Assembly (NCBI GenBank): GCA_021848765.1
Contig: JAJZTU010000215.1
Location: forward strand, 1-5,899
Reading direction: 5' to 3'
DNA from: Bacillota bacterium
GTDB lineage: Bacteria > Bacillota > GCA-003054495 > Carboxydocellales > JAJZTU01
DNA length: 5,899 nt
Translations under genes and position numbers: made by a program
Part shown: positions 1-5,259 of the stretch, piece by piece
How positions within the stretch are numbered: the first letter of the stretch is position 1
Layout: every line of letters starts with the position of its first letter
Notes under the pieces: generated by a model
The model's database searches: none
Told to the model about the DNA's origin: nothing
The model's input: the letters and a program-made list of their open reading frames with translations, nothing else

Positions 1-135
1 GTAGCTGAGGCTGGAAGAACGGCATTTACTCAGCAGAAATAAATAACCCCAAACAAACATCTAACCTCTCCAGGTCACCGGTCGGTCACAGCAAGTGAGA
101 AGTGCTCAACACATAATAAAAGGAGGGTCAAAACT
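1..135. other. Upstream region of the AOR gene; possible tail of a truncated upstream gene
   Basis: Frame 1 is open from base 1 to a TAA at 40-42 (13 codons ending in ...TAFTQQK). This could be the 3' end of a gene cut by the window edge, but it is too short to identify or to tell from chance. The rest is non-coding. It contains GGTCAC at 73-78 and again at 84-89, an 11-bp period (about one helical turn), with an ACCGGT palindrome between. I see no convincing -35/-10 pair and no terminator, so the AOR gene may be read from a promoter outside the window. Confidence 0.3.
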
Positions 136-1863
136 ATGGGTAAAATTTATCGTGTTAATATGAAGACTAAAACGGTGACCACAGAAACAGTACCGGAAAA
201 ATATCGAATTTTGGGAGGACGGGCTTTGACCTCCCAGATTATTTTAGATGAAGTGGATCCAGCCTGTCATCCCTTAAGTGCCCAAAACAAACTGGTTTTT
301 GCTCCCGGTCTGCTATCCGGTACAGCGGCTCCTTCCTCGGGCCGTCTGTCTGTCGGTGGTAAGAGTCCATTAACCGGAACCATCAAAGAAGCTAACGCCG
401 GAGGGATTACTTCCCAGAAGTTGGCTAATCTTGGGACTAAAGCTATTATCATTGAAGACAAACCTGTGGAAAAGAGTTCCTTCGTATTAAAAATTGATTC
501 TGGGGGAACTCAGTTGCTCCCTGCTGATGACCTGGCCGGTAAAGGTACCTATGAGGTTACTGCTATTTTACGTAAGCGTTATGGGTTCAAGGTAGGGGTA
601 ATTACCATCGGGCCGGCTGGGGAAATGCTGATGTGTAATGCCGGTATTGCAAACAATGATAGCGAGGGGAATTCCAGCCGTTACGCCGGTCGTGGCGGTT
701 TAGGTGCCGTTATGGGTTCCAAAGGTTTGAAGGCTATTGTGGTTGATTCTCCTACCACCTTTGATGCTCCTGTAAAGAATGTGGAGGGATTTAAGGCGTC
801 AGCTAAGAAGTTTACCAAAATTCTCTTGGATAACCCTGTTTGTGGCCAGGGCTTACCCAAGTTCGGAACCAATGTGCTGATGAACATTATTAATGAGGCC
901 GGGGCCCTGCCTACCAGAAACTTTGCTAAAGGACGTTTTGACAAAGCCAGTGAAATCAGTGGGGAAAAATTGGCTGAAGTTGCTGAAGCCCGTGGTGGAA
1001 AAGCAACCCATGCATGCCATCCCGGTTGTGTAATGCGCTGTTCTAATGTTTATCCTCTGCCGGACGGTCGGGTATGTGCCCCCATCGAGTATGAATCTGC
1101 CTGGGCGTTGGGTGCCCACTGTGAAATCGGTGATCTGGATGTAGTAGCTGAACTTAATTATATTTGTAATGATGTGGGGCTGGATACAATTGAGGCAGGA
1201 GGCGCTCTGGGTGTTTTGATGGAAGCAGGTGTTATCCCCTTTGGTGATGGCCGGGCTGCTATTGAAGCTCTTAAAGAAGTTGGAAATGGTAGTGTTTTGG
1301 GACGAATTCTTGGAAATGGCGCTGAATTTACTGCTAAAGCCTTCGGGGTGGAGCGAGTTGGTACTGTTAAAGGACAACACCTTCCCGCCTACGATCCCCG
1401 GGGTGCTAAAGGTATCGGGGTTACCTATGCTACCAGCACCATGGGTGCAGACCATACTGCTGGTTACTCCATCACAGCCAATATCTTAAAAGTTGGAGGA
1501 GTGGTAGACCCCCTTAATTCTGAAGGACAGGTGGAACTGTCCCGCAATCTGCAGGTGGCTACTGCAGCCCTTGACTCTACCGGTCTGTGTCTTTTTGTTG
1601 CCTTTGCCGTTTTGGACAATCCGGAAGGTTTGCCTACTATTGTAGATATGATTAATGCCCAATATAGCCTGGAAATGACTACCGACGACGTTTTTAAGCT
1701 TGGTCAGCAGATATTAAAGGTAGAGCGGGAATTTAATAAAAAAGCCGGCTTTACCAAGGTCCATGACCGCCTACCCAACTTCTTCAAAAGGGAAGCTCTT
1801 GAGCCCCATGGCCAGTGTTTTGATGTATCTGATGATGAGTTGGATAGTTTGTTCAATTTCTAA
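136..1863 (+). CDS. Aldehyde:ferredoxin oxidoreductase (AOR) family tungsten/molybdenum enzyme
   Basis: A 575-residue protein with full-length AOR architecture: an N-terminal domain (about 1-205, with LGGRALTSQ and the Gly-rich SPLTGTIKEANAGG stretch) and a C-terminal domain (about 215-575). Family members hold a bis-pyranopterin W or Mo cofactor and one [4Fe-4S] cluster, and usually oxidise aldehydes to acids with ferredoxin as acceptor; others act on different substrates. Visible cluster ligands are C294, C298, C302 and distal C485 in DSTGLC (480-485). Pterin-side motifs are NDVGLD (345-350) and DSTGLC, with DPRG (420-423) and GADHT (H440, probable active-site His); EYE at 318-320 may supply the active-site Glu. 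The first cysteines are spaced CX3CX3C rather than the classical CX2CX3C. The start is set by AGGAGGG at 121-127, 8 nt before ATG. There is no signal peptide, so it is cytoplasmic. The family call is firm; the substrate and metal are unknown. Confidence 0.95.
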   Translation: MGKIYRVNMKTKTVTTETVPEKYRILGGRALTSQIILDEVDPACHPLSAQNKLVFAPGLLSGTAAPSSGRLSVGGKSPLTGTIKEANAGGITSQKLANLGTKAIIIEDKPVEKSSFVLKIDSGGTQLLPADDLAGKGTYEVTAILRKRYGFKVGVITIGPAGEMLMCNAGIANNDSEGNSSRYAGRGGLGAVMGSKGLKAIVVDSPTTFDAPVKNVEGFKASAKKFTKILLDNPVCGQGLPKFGTNVLMNIINEAGALPTRNFAKGRFDKASEISGEKLAEVAEARGGKATHACHPGCVMRCSNVYPLPDGRVCAPIEYESAWALGAHCEIGDLDVVAELNYICNDVGLDTIEAGGALGVLMEAGVIPFGDGRAAIEALKEVGNGSVLGRILGNGAEFTAKAFGVERVGTVKGQHLPAYDPRGAKGIGVTYATSTMGADHTAGYSITANILKVGGVVDPLNSEGQVELSRNLQVATAALDSTGLCLFVAFAVLDNPEGLPTIVDMINAQYSLEMTTDDVFKLGQQILKVEREFNKKAGFTKVHDRLPNFFKREALEPHGQCFDVSDDELDSLFNF

Positions 1864-1902
1864 GGATTTTCGTATGGACTGTAGACTTCGTTAATCAGCA
1901 GT

Positions 1903-1948
1903 AAAGAAGCCAGCAATCCCCAATATGAGGGACGCTGGCTTCTTTTTT
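1903..1948 (+). terminator. Intrinsic terminator of the AOR gene, shared with the convergent gene
   Basis: A perfect 12-bp stem (AAAGAAGCCAGC at 1903-1914 with GCTGGCTTCTTT at 1934-1945) is followed by a T run reaching 1948. The 19-nt loop can form a further TCCC/GGGA pairing (1917-1920 with 1929-1932). It starts 40 nt after the AOR stop. The T run favours plus-strand termination. In the minus direction only the three A bases at the stem base give a short U stretch, so termination of the convergent ATPase gene here would be weaker. Confidence 0.92.
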
Positions 1949-1975
1949 GTGAAAGTAGATTTCCAAAACCTAACC

Positions 1976-3097
1976 TTATTTCATTTCCTCAGCATACTTC
2001 AAAATCCGTTGCAGGGTTTCCTCACGTTTCTTGTTGATAGCCCCAAAATCCATGGCCGGGACATAATAAGTTTCCATCACATCATGTTCAGCCTTGGCCT
2101 GCCGGATATACTCCGAGCCCCGGTTAAAAGCGGCGCGGAAGCGCTCGGTAGCCCCGGCAATCTCAGTTGCATACTTCTGGAGTACAGCCTGATCCAGGAA
2201 AGCAGACAGGTCGACATTGGCCACTACACTGAGGCCTGCTATCTGGGACGGGTTGAAGTTGAAGGGCAGGCCGGTATTAACTACAGCCAGTTGTAAAGCC
2301 GGGATAACCACTCCGTCAAGTTTATTGGGATCCAAGGGCCGGTGATAGATTTCCGTAAACAGTCCCAGGGTTTCCGCCAACTGGGCAACTTTGCCGATTA
2401 AAGTGGATTTTCCTGAACCCGGCAGGCCCTGGATGGAATATAACCTGGTTACACCCTGGAGTATGGTAGGCCAGTGAGTCTCCGGGCCTTTGGGGGTGAT
2501 GGCCGAGGCAAAAAGGCGGCGGCTCTTGGGGGCAGCTGCGAACTGAGGAGTAATTTGTCCGCCGATATCTTTAAGAATGTTTACAGTCAGCTCGTTAACC
2601 CTGGCAAAATTCTGCGCCTCAGTAATATAAGTTTCCCATTCATCGATGATAGCTTTTGCTTCCCGCAGGGAACAGTAGGCAATCTGGAAGAGGCGGCCCA
2701 CCCGGGTATTGCTCTGCAGAATGGCCTCCTTATTAGCCCGCATCTTTGGTTCATTCCAGAAGTCGCCTAAATGGATGATTTCATCTACAGCACCGGGATT
2801 TTTGGGGTCTACAATATGGGGAGCAGTCCCGTCGACAAGGGCAATCTTTAAGGCCGGAATCACCACACCGTCCAGGGAGCCGTTGTCTGAGGAGCAGCAG
2901 TGGAATTCCACATCAAAGCCTTTGTCCAGCATAGCCTGGCCGATGGCGCGCATGAAAGTGGATTTGCCTACTCCGGGACCTCCTTTGATTACGAAAATTC
3001 GGGTAGCATCCGGACTAATCATGTGGTGATAGAAGGAATAGAAGCCTTGACAAGTGTTCCCGCCCGGGAATACGTGTTTGAGAATAGCTTTGCTCAC
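1976..3097 (-). CDS. Duplicated P-loop NTPase of unknown function (PRK06851-like)
   Basis: A 373-residue cytoplasmic protein with two Walker A motifs: GGPGVGKS (39-46) and GLPGSGKS (224-231). Each half repeats the same layout. The invariant lysines are K45 and K230, and an identical LDGVVIPAL follows at 75-83 and 260-268, so equivalent positions are exactly 185 residues apart. Each half then ends in a helical, charged segment (about 130-175 and 302-372). It resembles a conserved hypothetical family I recall as PRK06851, found in anaerobic and spore-forming Firmicutes; the function is unknown to me, and kinase, GTPase or ATPase activity cannot be told from sequence. The start codon is GTG with AGGAGGT (3104-3110) 6 nt upstream, a strong match to the 16S tail. 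It has its own promoter at 3172-3200 and converges on the AOR terminator. No transmembrane segment or signal peptide is seen. Confidence 0.9.
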   Translation of the reverse strand: MSKAILKHVFPGGNTCQGFYSFYHHMISPDATRIFVIKGGPGVGKSTFMRAIGQAMLDKGFDVEFHCCSSDNGSLDGVVIPALKIALVDGTAPHIVDPKNPGAVDEIIHLGDFWNEPKMRANKEAILQSNTRVGRLFQIAYCSLREAKAIIDEWETYITEAQNFARVNELTVNILKDIGGQITPQFAAAPKSRRLFASAITPKGPETHWPTILQGVTRLYSIQGLPGSGKSTLIGKVAQLAETLGLFTEIYHRPLDPNKLDGVVIPALQLAVVNTGLPFNFNPSQIAGLSVVANVDLSAFLDQAVLQKYATEIAGATERFRAAFNRGSEYIRQAKAEHDVMETYYVPAMDFGAINKKREETLQRILKYAEEMK

Positions 3098-3123
3098 AAT
3101 AAGACCTCCTGTTTTTGTGGTGA

Positions 3124-3162
3124 ACCAACCTACCCTCTGGGCAGTTATCCTGGGCGGTTGGT
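3124..3162 (-). promoter_or_regulatory. Hairpin at the 5' end of the ATPase transcript
   Basis: ACCAACC (3124-3130) and GGTTGGT (3156-3162) form a 7-bp stem, with CCC (3133-3135) able to pair with GGG (3152-3154) inside. If the minus promoter at 3172-3200 is used, this hairpin lies within a few bases of the transcript 5' end and finishes 13 nt before the AGGAGGT ribosome binding site. No T run follows in the minus direction, so it is not a terminator. It may stabilise the mRNA or act as an operator. Confidence 0.45.
3135..3155 (+). repeat. Intergenic repeat element, copy 1
   Basis: This stretch reads CTCTGG, GC, AGTTATCCTG, GGC. The second copy at 4281-4300 reads CTCTGG, T, AGTTATCCTG, AGC, in the same orientation, so 18 of 21 aligned positions match with one gap. 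Both copies lie between genes. This copy is in the loop of the ATPase leader hairpin. Confidence 0.5.
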
Positions 3163-3171
3163 CTATGCTAT

Positions 3172-3200
3172 ATGATATGCCGGTACTAAGCAGGTGTGAA
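3172..3200 (-). promoter_or_regulatory. Promoter of the duplicated P-loop gene
   Basis: Read on the minus strand, TTCACA (3195-3200, 5/6 to TTGACA), a 17-bp spacer and TATCAT (3172-3177, 5/6 to TATAAT) form a good sigma-A type promoter. The predicted start is near 3165, giving a leader of about 68 nt that contains the hairpin at 3124-3162. Confidence 0.6.
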
Positions 3201-3215
3201 CAAAAATTGTATAAT
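3187..3215 (+). promoter_or_regulatory. Candidate promoter of the CN hydrolase gene
   Basis: A perfect TATAAT lies at 3210-3215, but the -35 position 17 bp upstream (TAAGCA, 3187-3192) matches only 3/6 and there is no TG extension. If used, transcription would start near 3222 with a leader of about 127 nt. It physically overlaps the minus promoter, so polymerase could probably occupy only one at a time. Confidence 0.4.
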
Positions 3216-3225
3216 TAAAAATACC

Positions 3226-3252
3226 GAGGAGAGGAGAAATCAGGAGGGGAGG
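3226..3252 (+). other. Tandem Shine-Dalgarno-like purine tracts without a start codon
   Basis: GAGGAGAGGAG (3226-3236) and AGGAGGGGAGG (3242-3252) would be strong ribosome binding sites, but no ATG, GTG or TTG follows at a usable distance. The next ATG (3283) is in a two-codon ORF. They sit in the predicted 5' leader of the CN hydrolase gene. Confidence 0.35.
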
Positions 3253-3348
3253 CGAATAATAAAGAAACTCTAGCTGTACACATGGATTAAGCGCTGGTAA
3301 CCGAAGCCCGGAGCAAGCATAAGGAACTTATCCTATAGGGGGGTTGAC

Positions 3349-4140
3349 ATGGAACACTTGAGAATTGGGCTTGTGCAGTTTCCCAGGGACCGTCAGGACC
3401 TGGAGGGAAATGTCACCAGGATGCTGCAAATGGTTTCCGGATTTAAAGCAGTGGATATGGTCGTTCTCCCGGAGGACTGGATGGGAGCATTGGTAGTAGA
3501 TTTACCCTGTTACCTGGAGGTTATGGACAGGCTGCAGGAACAAGCTTACAAGGGCAATTTCTGTCTGGTTATGGGTGCCCAATACATCAGGGAAGCAGAA
3601 AAAATCTACAGCCGCGGAGCAGTGCTTCACCCCACTGAGGGAGTTATGGGCTGGGTAGAAAAACAATTTCCCTCGGCTGCTATCCAGGAGCGCCAGTTCA
3701 TCCAAGCAGGCAGGCCATCCCAGGTGTTTCAGTTCAAAGGTGTAAACTTTGGCGTAGTGGTCTGTGTGGACATCATGTACCCTGAGTTAGTGCGGCACTT
3801 AGCGCTGGGTGGGGCTGAAGTCATCTTCAATCCGTCAAATGTGGTGGCCGGGCGCAGTAACCTCTGGGAGCGGGTGGGGTCTACCCGGGCTGCAGAGAAC
3901 ACAGTCTTTGTGGTTATGGCTAATAATGCCAAGACAAGCTACCCGGACGGCAGGCCTGTAGAGGGCCATAGTTTCGTTGCCGGACCGGACGGGACTGTTC
4001 TAACCAATTGGGGTAGCACAGAGGGCTGCTTTACTTGCAACCTGAATCTTGACGACATCCGGCGCATCAGGGAGCGCTGGAAATATCTCTCTGATATTAA
4101 GGCAGATCTCCAAAAGGTCGTGGAGCGTTTTTACCGCTAG
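3349..4140 (+). CDS. Carbon-nitrogen hydrolase, nitrilase superfamily
   Basis: A 263-residue cytoplasmic enzyme with the nitrilase-superfamily triad: Glu42 in VVLPEDW, Lys105 in WVEKQFP and nucleophile Cys139 in GVVVCVDIMYPELVRHLALGG. The ensuing AEVIFNPSN (156-164) and RAAENTVFVVMAN (180-192) are typical strand segments of the fold. Members hydrolyse amides or nitriles through a thioester-type acyl-enzyme. Length agrees with single-domain amidase branches such as omega-amidase-like and carbamoylputrescine amidase-like proteins, but the substrate cannot be assigned. The Lys motif is atypical: KQFPSAAIQE where many amidases have K-x-H-L or K-x-H-P. The start ATG follows AGGGGGG (3337-3343) by 5 nt. 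The gene has its own leader and is divergent from the ATPase gene; lipB follows after 312 bp, so a shared operon is doubtful. Confidence 0.92.
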   Translation: MEHLRIGLVQFPRDRQDLEGNVTRMLQMVSGFKAVDMVVLPEDWMGALVVDLPCYLEVMDRLQEQAYKGNFCLVMGAQYIREAEKIYSRGAVLHPTEGVMGWVEKQFPSAAIQERQFIQAGRPSQVFQFKGVNFGVVVCVDIMYPELVRHLALGGAEVIFNPSNVVAGRSNLWERVGSTRAAENTVFVVMANNAKTSYPDGRPVEGHSFVAGPDGTVLTNWGSTEGCFTCNLNLDDIRRIRERWKYLSDIKADLQKVVERFYR

Positions 4141-4209
4141 GGGGCTTAACAAGGTAGGGCCAGATAGTGGCTGCATTAAATTGGTAAACCGTGAATAAAT
4201 ATGCAAACA

Positions 4210-4239
4210 AACCCGGGCTGCCTTCAAGGTAACCGGGTT
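4210..4239 (-). terminator. GC-rich hairpin downstream of the CN hydrolase; T-rich only on the minus strand
   Basis: AACCCGG (4210-4216) pairs with CCGGGTT (4233-4239), and CCT/AGG (4221-4223 with 4227-4229) can extend it internally. In the plus direction it is followed by AATGCG rather than T residues, so it is a poor terminator for the CN hydrolase. Read on the minus strand it is followed by TGTTTGC, a weak U-rich tail, so it might stop antisense transcription. It could also simply protect the hydrolase mRNA 3' end. Confidence 0.35.
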
Positions 4240-4253
4240 AATGCGTGTATGCG

Positions 4254-4270
4254 AAAAATACTGTATTTTT
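4254..4270. promoter_or_regulatory. Perfect 17-bp dyad, candidate operator upstream of lipB
   Basis: AAAAATACTGTATTTTT is two exact 8-bp half sites (AAAAATAC and GTATTTTT) around one central base. Flanking TGC (4250-4252) and GCA (4271-4273) extend the symmetry with a single bulged G (4253). Its centre is about 57 bp upstream of the predicted lipB transcription start, a typical position for an activator or upstream repressor. I do not recognise it as LexA, Fur, PerR or CodY of Firmicutes. Confidence 0.45.
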
Positions 4271-4280
4271 GCAAAGAAAG

Positions 4281-4300
4281 CTCTGGTAGTTATCCTGAGC
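4281..4300 (+). repeat. Intergenic repeat element, copy 2
   Basis: This is the second copy of the element at 3135-3155. With G4280 it folds as GCTC-T-GG, loop TAGTTAT, CC-T-GAGC, giving six pairs with one T-T mismatch. Copy 1 can form the same inner stem with one G-T wobble. Here it covers the -35 zone of the predicted lipB promoter, which suits an operator. Confidence 0.5.
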
Positions 4301-4303
4301 TAA

Positions 4304-4312
4304 TGTTATAAT
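4304..4312 (+). promoter_or_regulatory. Extended -10 promoter of lipB
   Basis: TGTTATAAT at 4304-4312 is a perfect TATAAT with the TG extension one base upstream, a pattern that works in Firmicutes without a good -35. The -35 zone (about 4284-4289, TGGTAG) is poor and lies inside repeat copy 2, suggesting dependence on, or repression by, a bound factor. The predicted start is near 4319, with a leader of about 134 nt before lipB. Confidence 0.55.
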
Positions 4313-4324
4313 GTTAGGAAAGTC

Positions 4325-4360
4325 TGCCCTCAAGCTGAATTTTCGAGAGCTTTTGAGGCA
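4325..4360 (+). other. Hairpin in the lipB leader
   Basis: TGCC(C)TCAA at 4325-4333 pairs with TTGAGGCA at 4353-4360 around one bulged C (4329). GCT/AGC (4334-4336 with 4348-4350) adds an inner helix across a TT bulge. No T run follows, so it is not a terminator. It would sequester the GAGG at 4355-4358 that could serve the small ORF beginning at 4364. Confidence 0.35.
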
Positions 4361-4363
4361 TAA

Positions 4364-4447
4364 ATGAATTGTATTTTTATCCGTACAATCGACTGTTTCG
4401 ATATTATTCGACACTACCGTGCAGTTTTAACATGTGATGAGGTGTAA
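4364..4447 (+). CDS. Possible 27-codon leader ORF upstream of lipB
   Basis: ATG at 4364 opens 27 codons ending in TAA at 4445-4447, 5 bases before the lipB ATG. GAGG (4355-4358) sits 5 nt before the start as a modest ribosome binding site. The peptide begins MNCIFIRTIDCF and has three cysteines (positions 3, 11, 24). Its last codons cover the lipB ribosome binding site (GAGGTG, 4439-4444), so translating it would affect lipB initiation. An open frame this short is quite likely by chance, and the peptide matches nothing I know. Confidence 0.2.
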   Translation: MNCIFIRTIDCFDIIRHYRAVLTCDEV

Positions 4448-4452
4448 AAACT

Positions 4453-5112
4453 ATGCCCCTCCTTTGCAGGGTAATAAATTTAGGCATTCAGGATTATTGG
4501 GAGGTTTACCAGTACCAAAAGGACCTTGTCCAAGCCAAGGCCAATGCTAAGCACGGCCATGACACCCTGATTCTGGTTGAGCACCCTCCGGTTTTTACTA
4601 TTGGGAAAAGCGGTTCCAGGGAAAACCTCCATATTCCTCCCGAGCATTTAGAGGAAAAGGGTATTGCTGTTTATGAAATTGACCGGGGAGGTGACATCAC
4701 TTATCATGGACCCGGCCAATTGGTAGGCTATCCGATTTTAAACCTGGAGCGCCACGGAAAAGACCTTCACAAGTTGATTTGGAAGTATGAAGAGGTCATC
4801 ATCCGGACATTGGCTGGTTTCGGAATTGCCGGACTCCGCCTGGAACAATATCCCGGAGTCTGGGTGGGCGAAGAAAAAATTGCCGCTTTGGGAATCGGGG
4901 TAAGCAAGTGGATTGCCTATCATGGTTTTGCCCTCAATGTTAACCCGAATTTAAGTCATTTTAAGATGATTACTCCCTGTGGAATTCACGACAAGAGTGT
5001 CACCTCGTTGGAACTTCTTCTGGGTCACCAGGTAAAGATGGAAGAGGTTACTGAGCGCTTGGTCCAGCGCTTTGGCGAGGTTTTCAACATGGAGATGCGG
5101 TATTCCATTTAA
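4453..5112 (+). CDS. lipB: Octanoyl-[acyl carrier protein]:protein N-octanoyltransferase LipB
   Basis: A 219-residue cytoplasmic enzyme of normal LipB length. It moves octanoyl from acyl carrier protein to the lipoyl-domain lysine of the glycine cleavage H protein or 2-oxoacid dehydrogenase E2 subunits, the first step of endogenous lipoate synthesis; LipA then inserts sulfur. The signature RGGDITYHGPGQLVGYP runs from 78 to 94. The catalytic dyad is Lys142 (in EEKIAALGIGVSKW) and Cys176 (in MITPCGI), the same numbers as in the Mycobacterium tuberculosis enzyme as I recall it. LVEHPPVFTIGKSG (41-54) is the usual N-terminal motif. The start ATG follows GAGGTG (4439-4444) by 8 nt. lipA, often adjacent, is not in the window: the downstream gene is a glutamate synthase gene 147 bp away. 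The gene probably has its own promoter at 4304-4312. Confidence 0.97.
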   Translation: MPLLCRVINLGIQDYWEVYQYQKDLVQAKANAKHGHDTLILVEHPPVFTIGKSGSRENLHIPPEHLEEKGIAVYEIDRGGDITYHGPGQLVGYPILNLERHGKDLHKLIWKYEEVIIRTLAGFGIAGLRLEQYPGVWVGEEKIAALGIGVSKWIAYHGFALNVNPNLSHFKMITPCGIHDKSVTSLELLLGHQVKMEEVTERLVQRFGEVFNMEMRYSI

Positions 5113-5181
5113 GGGACATCTATTTATATATAGAAATCAAGGGTGGGGGGTGAATTGAGTGGGAGTTTACTGCCTTTCTTG

Positions 5182-5211
5182 GTTGGGGTATAAACCAACT
5201 TAACATTTTTT
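5182..5211 (+). terminator. Weak hairpin plus T run between lipB and the glutamate synthase gene
   Basis: GTTGG (5182-5186) pairs with CCAAC (5195-5199); an alternative register is TTGGTT/AACCAA (5179-5184 with 5193-5198). A T run at 5206-5211 follows after 6 nt, more distant than in an efficient intrinsic terminator. It may partly end lipB transcription, but the stem is short and overlaps a possible -35 of the next gene. Confidence 0.25.
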
Positions 5212-5227
5212 ACTCAAGTTAAATCAT
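5200..5227 (+). promoter_or_regulatory. Weak candidate promoter of the glutamate synthase gene
   Basis: TTAACA (5200-5205, 5/6 to the -35 consensus) with a 16-bp spacer and AATCAT (5222-5227, 4/6) is the best pair before the gene. Just downstream, TATCA (5227-5231) and TGATA (5238-5242) form a small dyad that could be an operator. It does not resemble the GltC or TnrA sites known from Bacillus subtilis. Confidence 0.3.
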
Positions 5228-5259
5228 ATCAAAAAAGTGATAGGAAGGATTACGACAAG

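Noticed and set aside
853..1455. 200-codon minus-strand open frame inside the AOR gene
   Set aside because: It lies wholly antisense to a well-supported gene, has low-complexity Ser/Asn/Thr-rich content and resembles no protein family.
1925..2296. 123-codon plus-strand open frame over the AOR terminator and the ATPase 3' end
   Set aside because: It overlaps the terminator stem and the antisense of the conserved ATPase C-terminus; the peptide has no recognisable motif and the frame lacks a convincing ribosome binding site.
3328..3334. TTATCCT and similar TTATCC words as DnaA boxes
   Set aside because: The DnaA consensus needs TTATCCACA; these continue with T, G or A, are isolated, and no dnaA/dnaN context or AT-rich unwinding region is present.
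3216..3348. Riboswitch or T-box in the CN hydrolase leader
   Set aside because: I found none of the conserved cores I would recognise (TPP, SAM, purine, glycine, cobalamin or T-box), and no terminator hairpin precedes the gene.
4000..4227. 75-codon minus-strand open frame at the CN hydrolase 3' end
   Set aside because: It is mostly antisense to conserved hydrolase codons and has no family features; its start lies inside the GC-rich hairpin.
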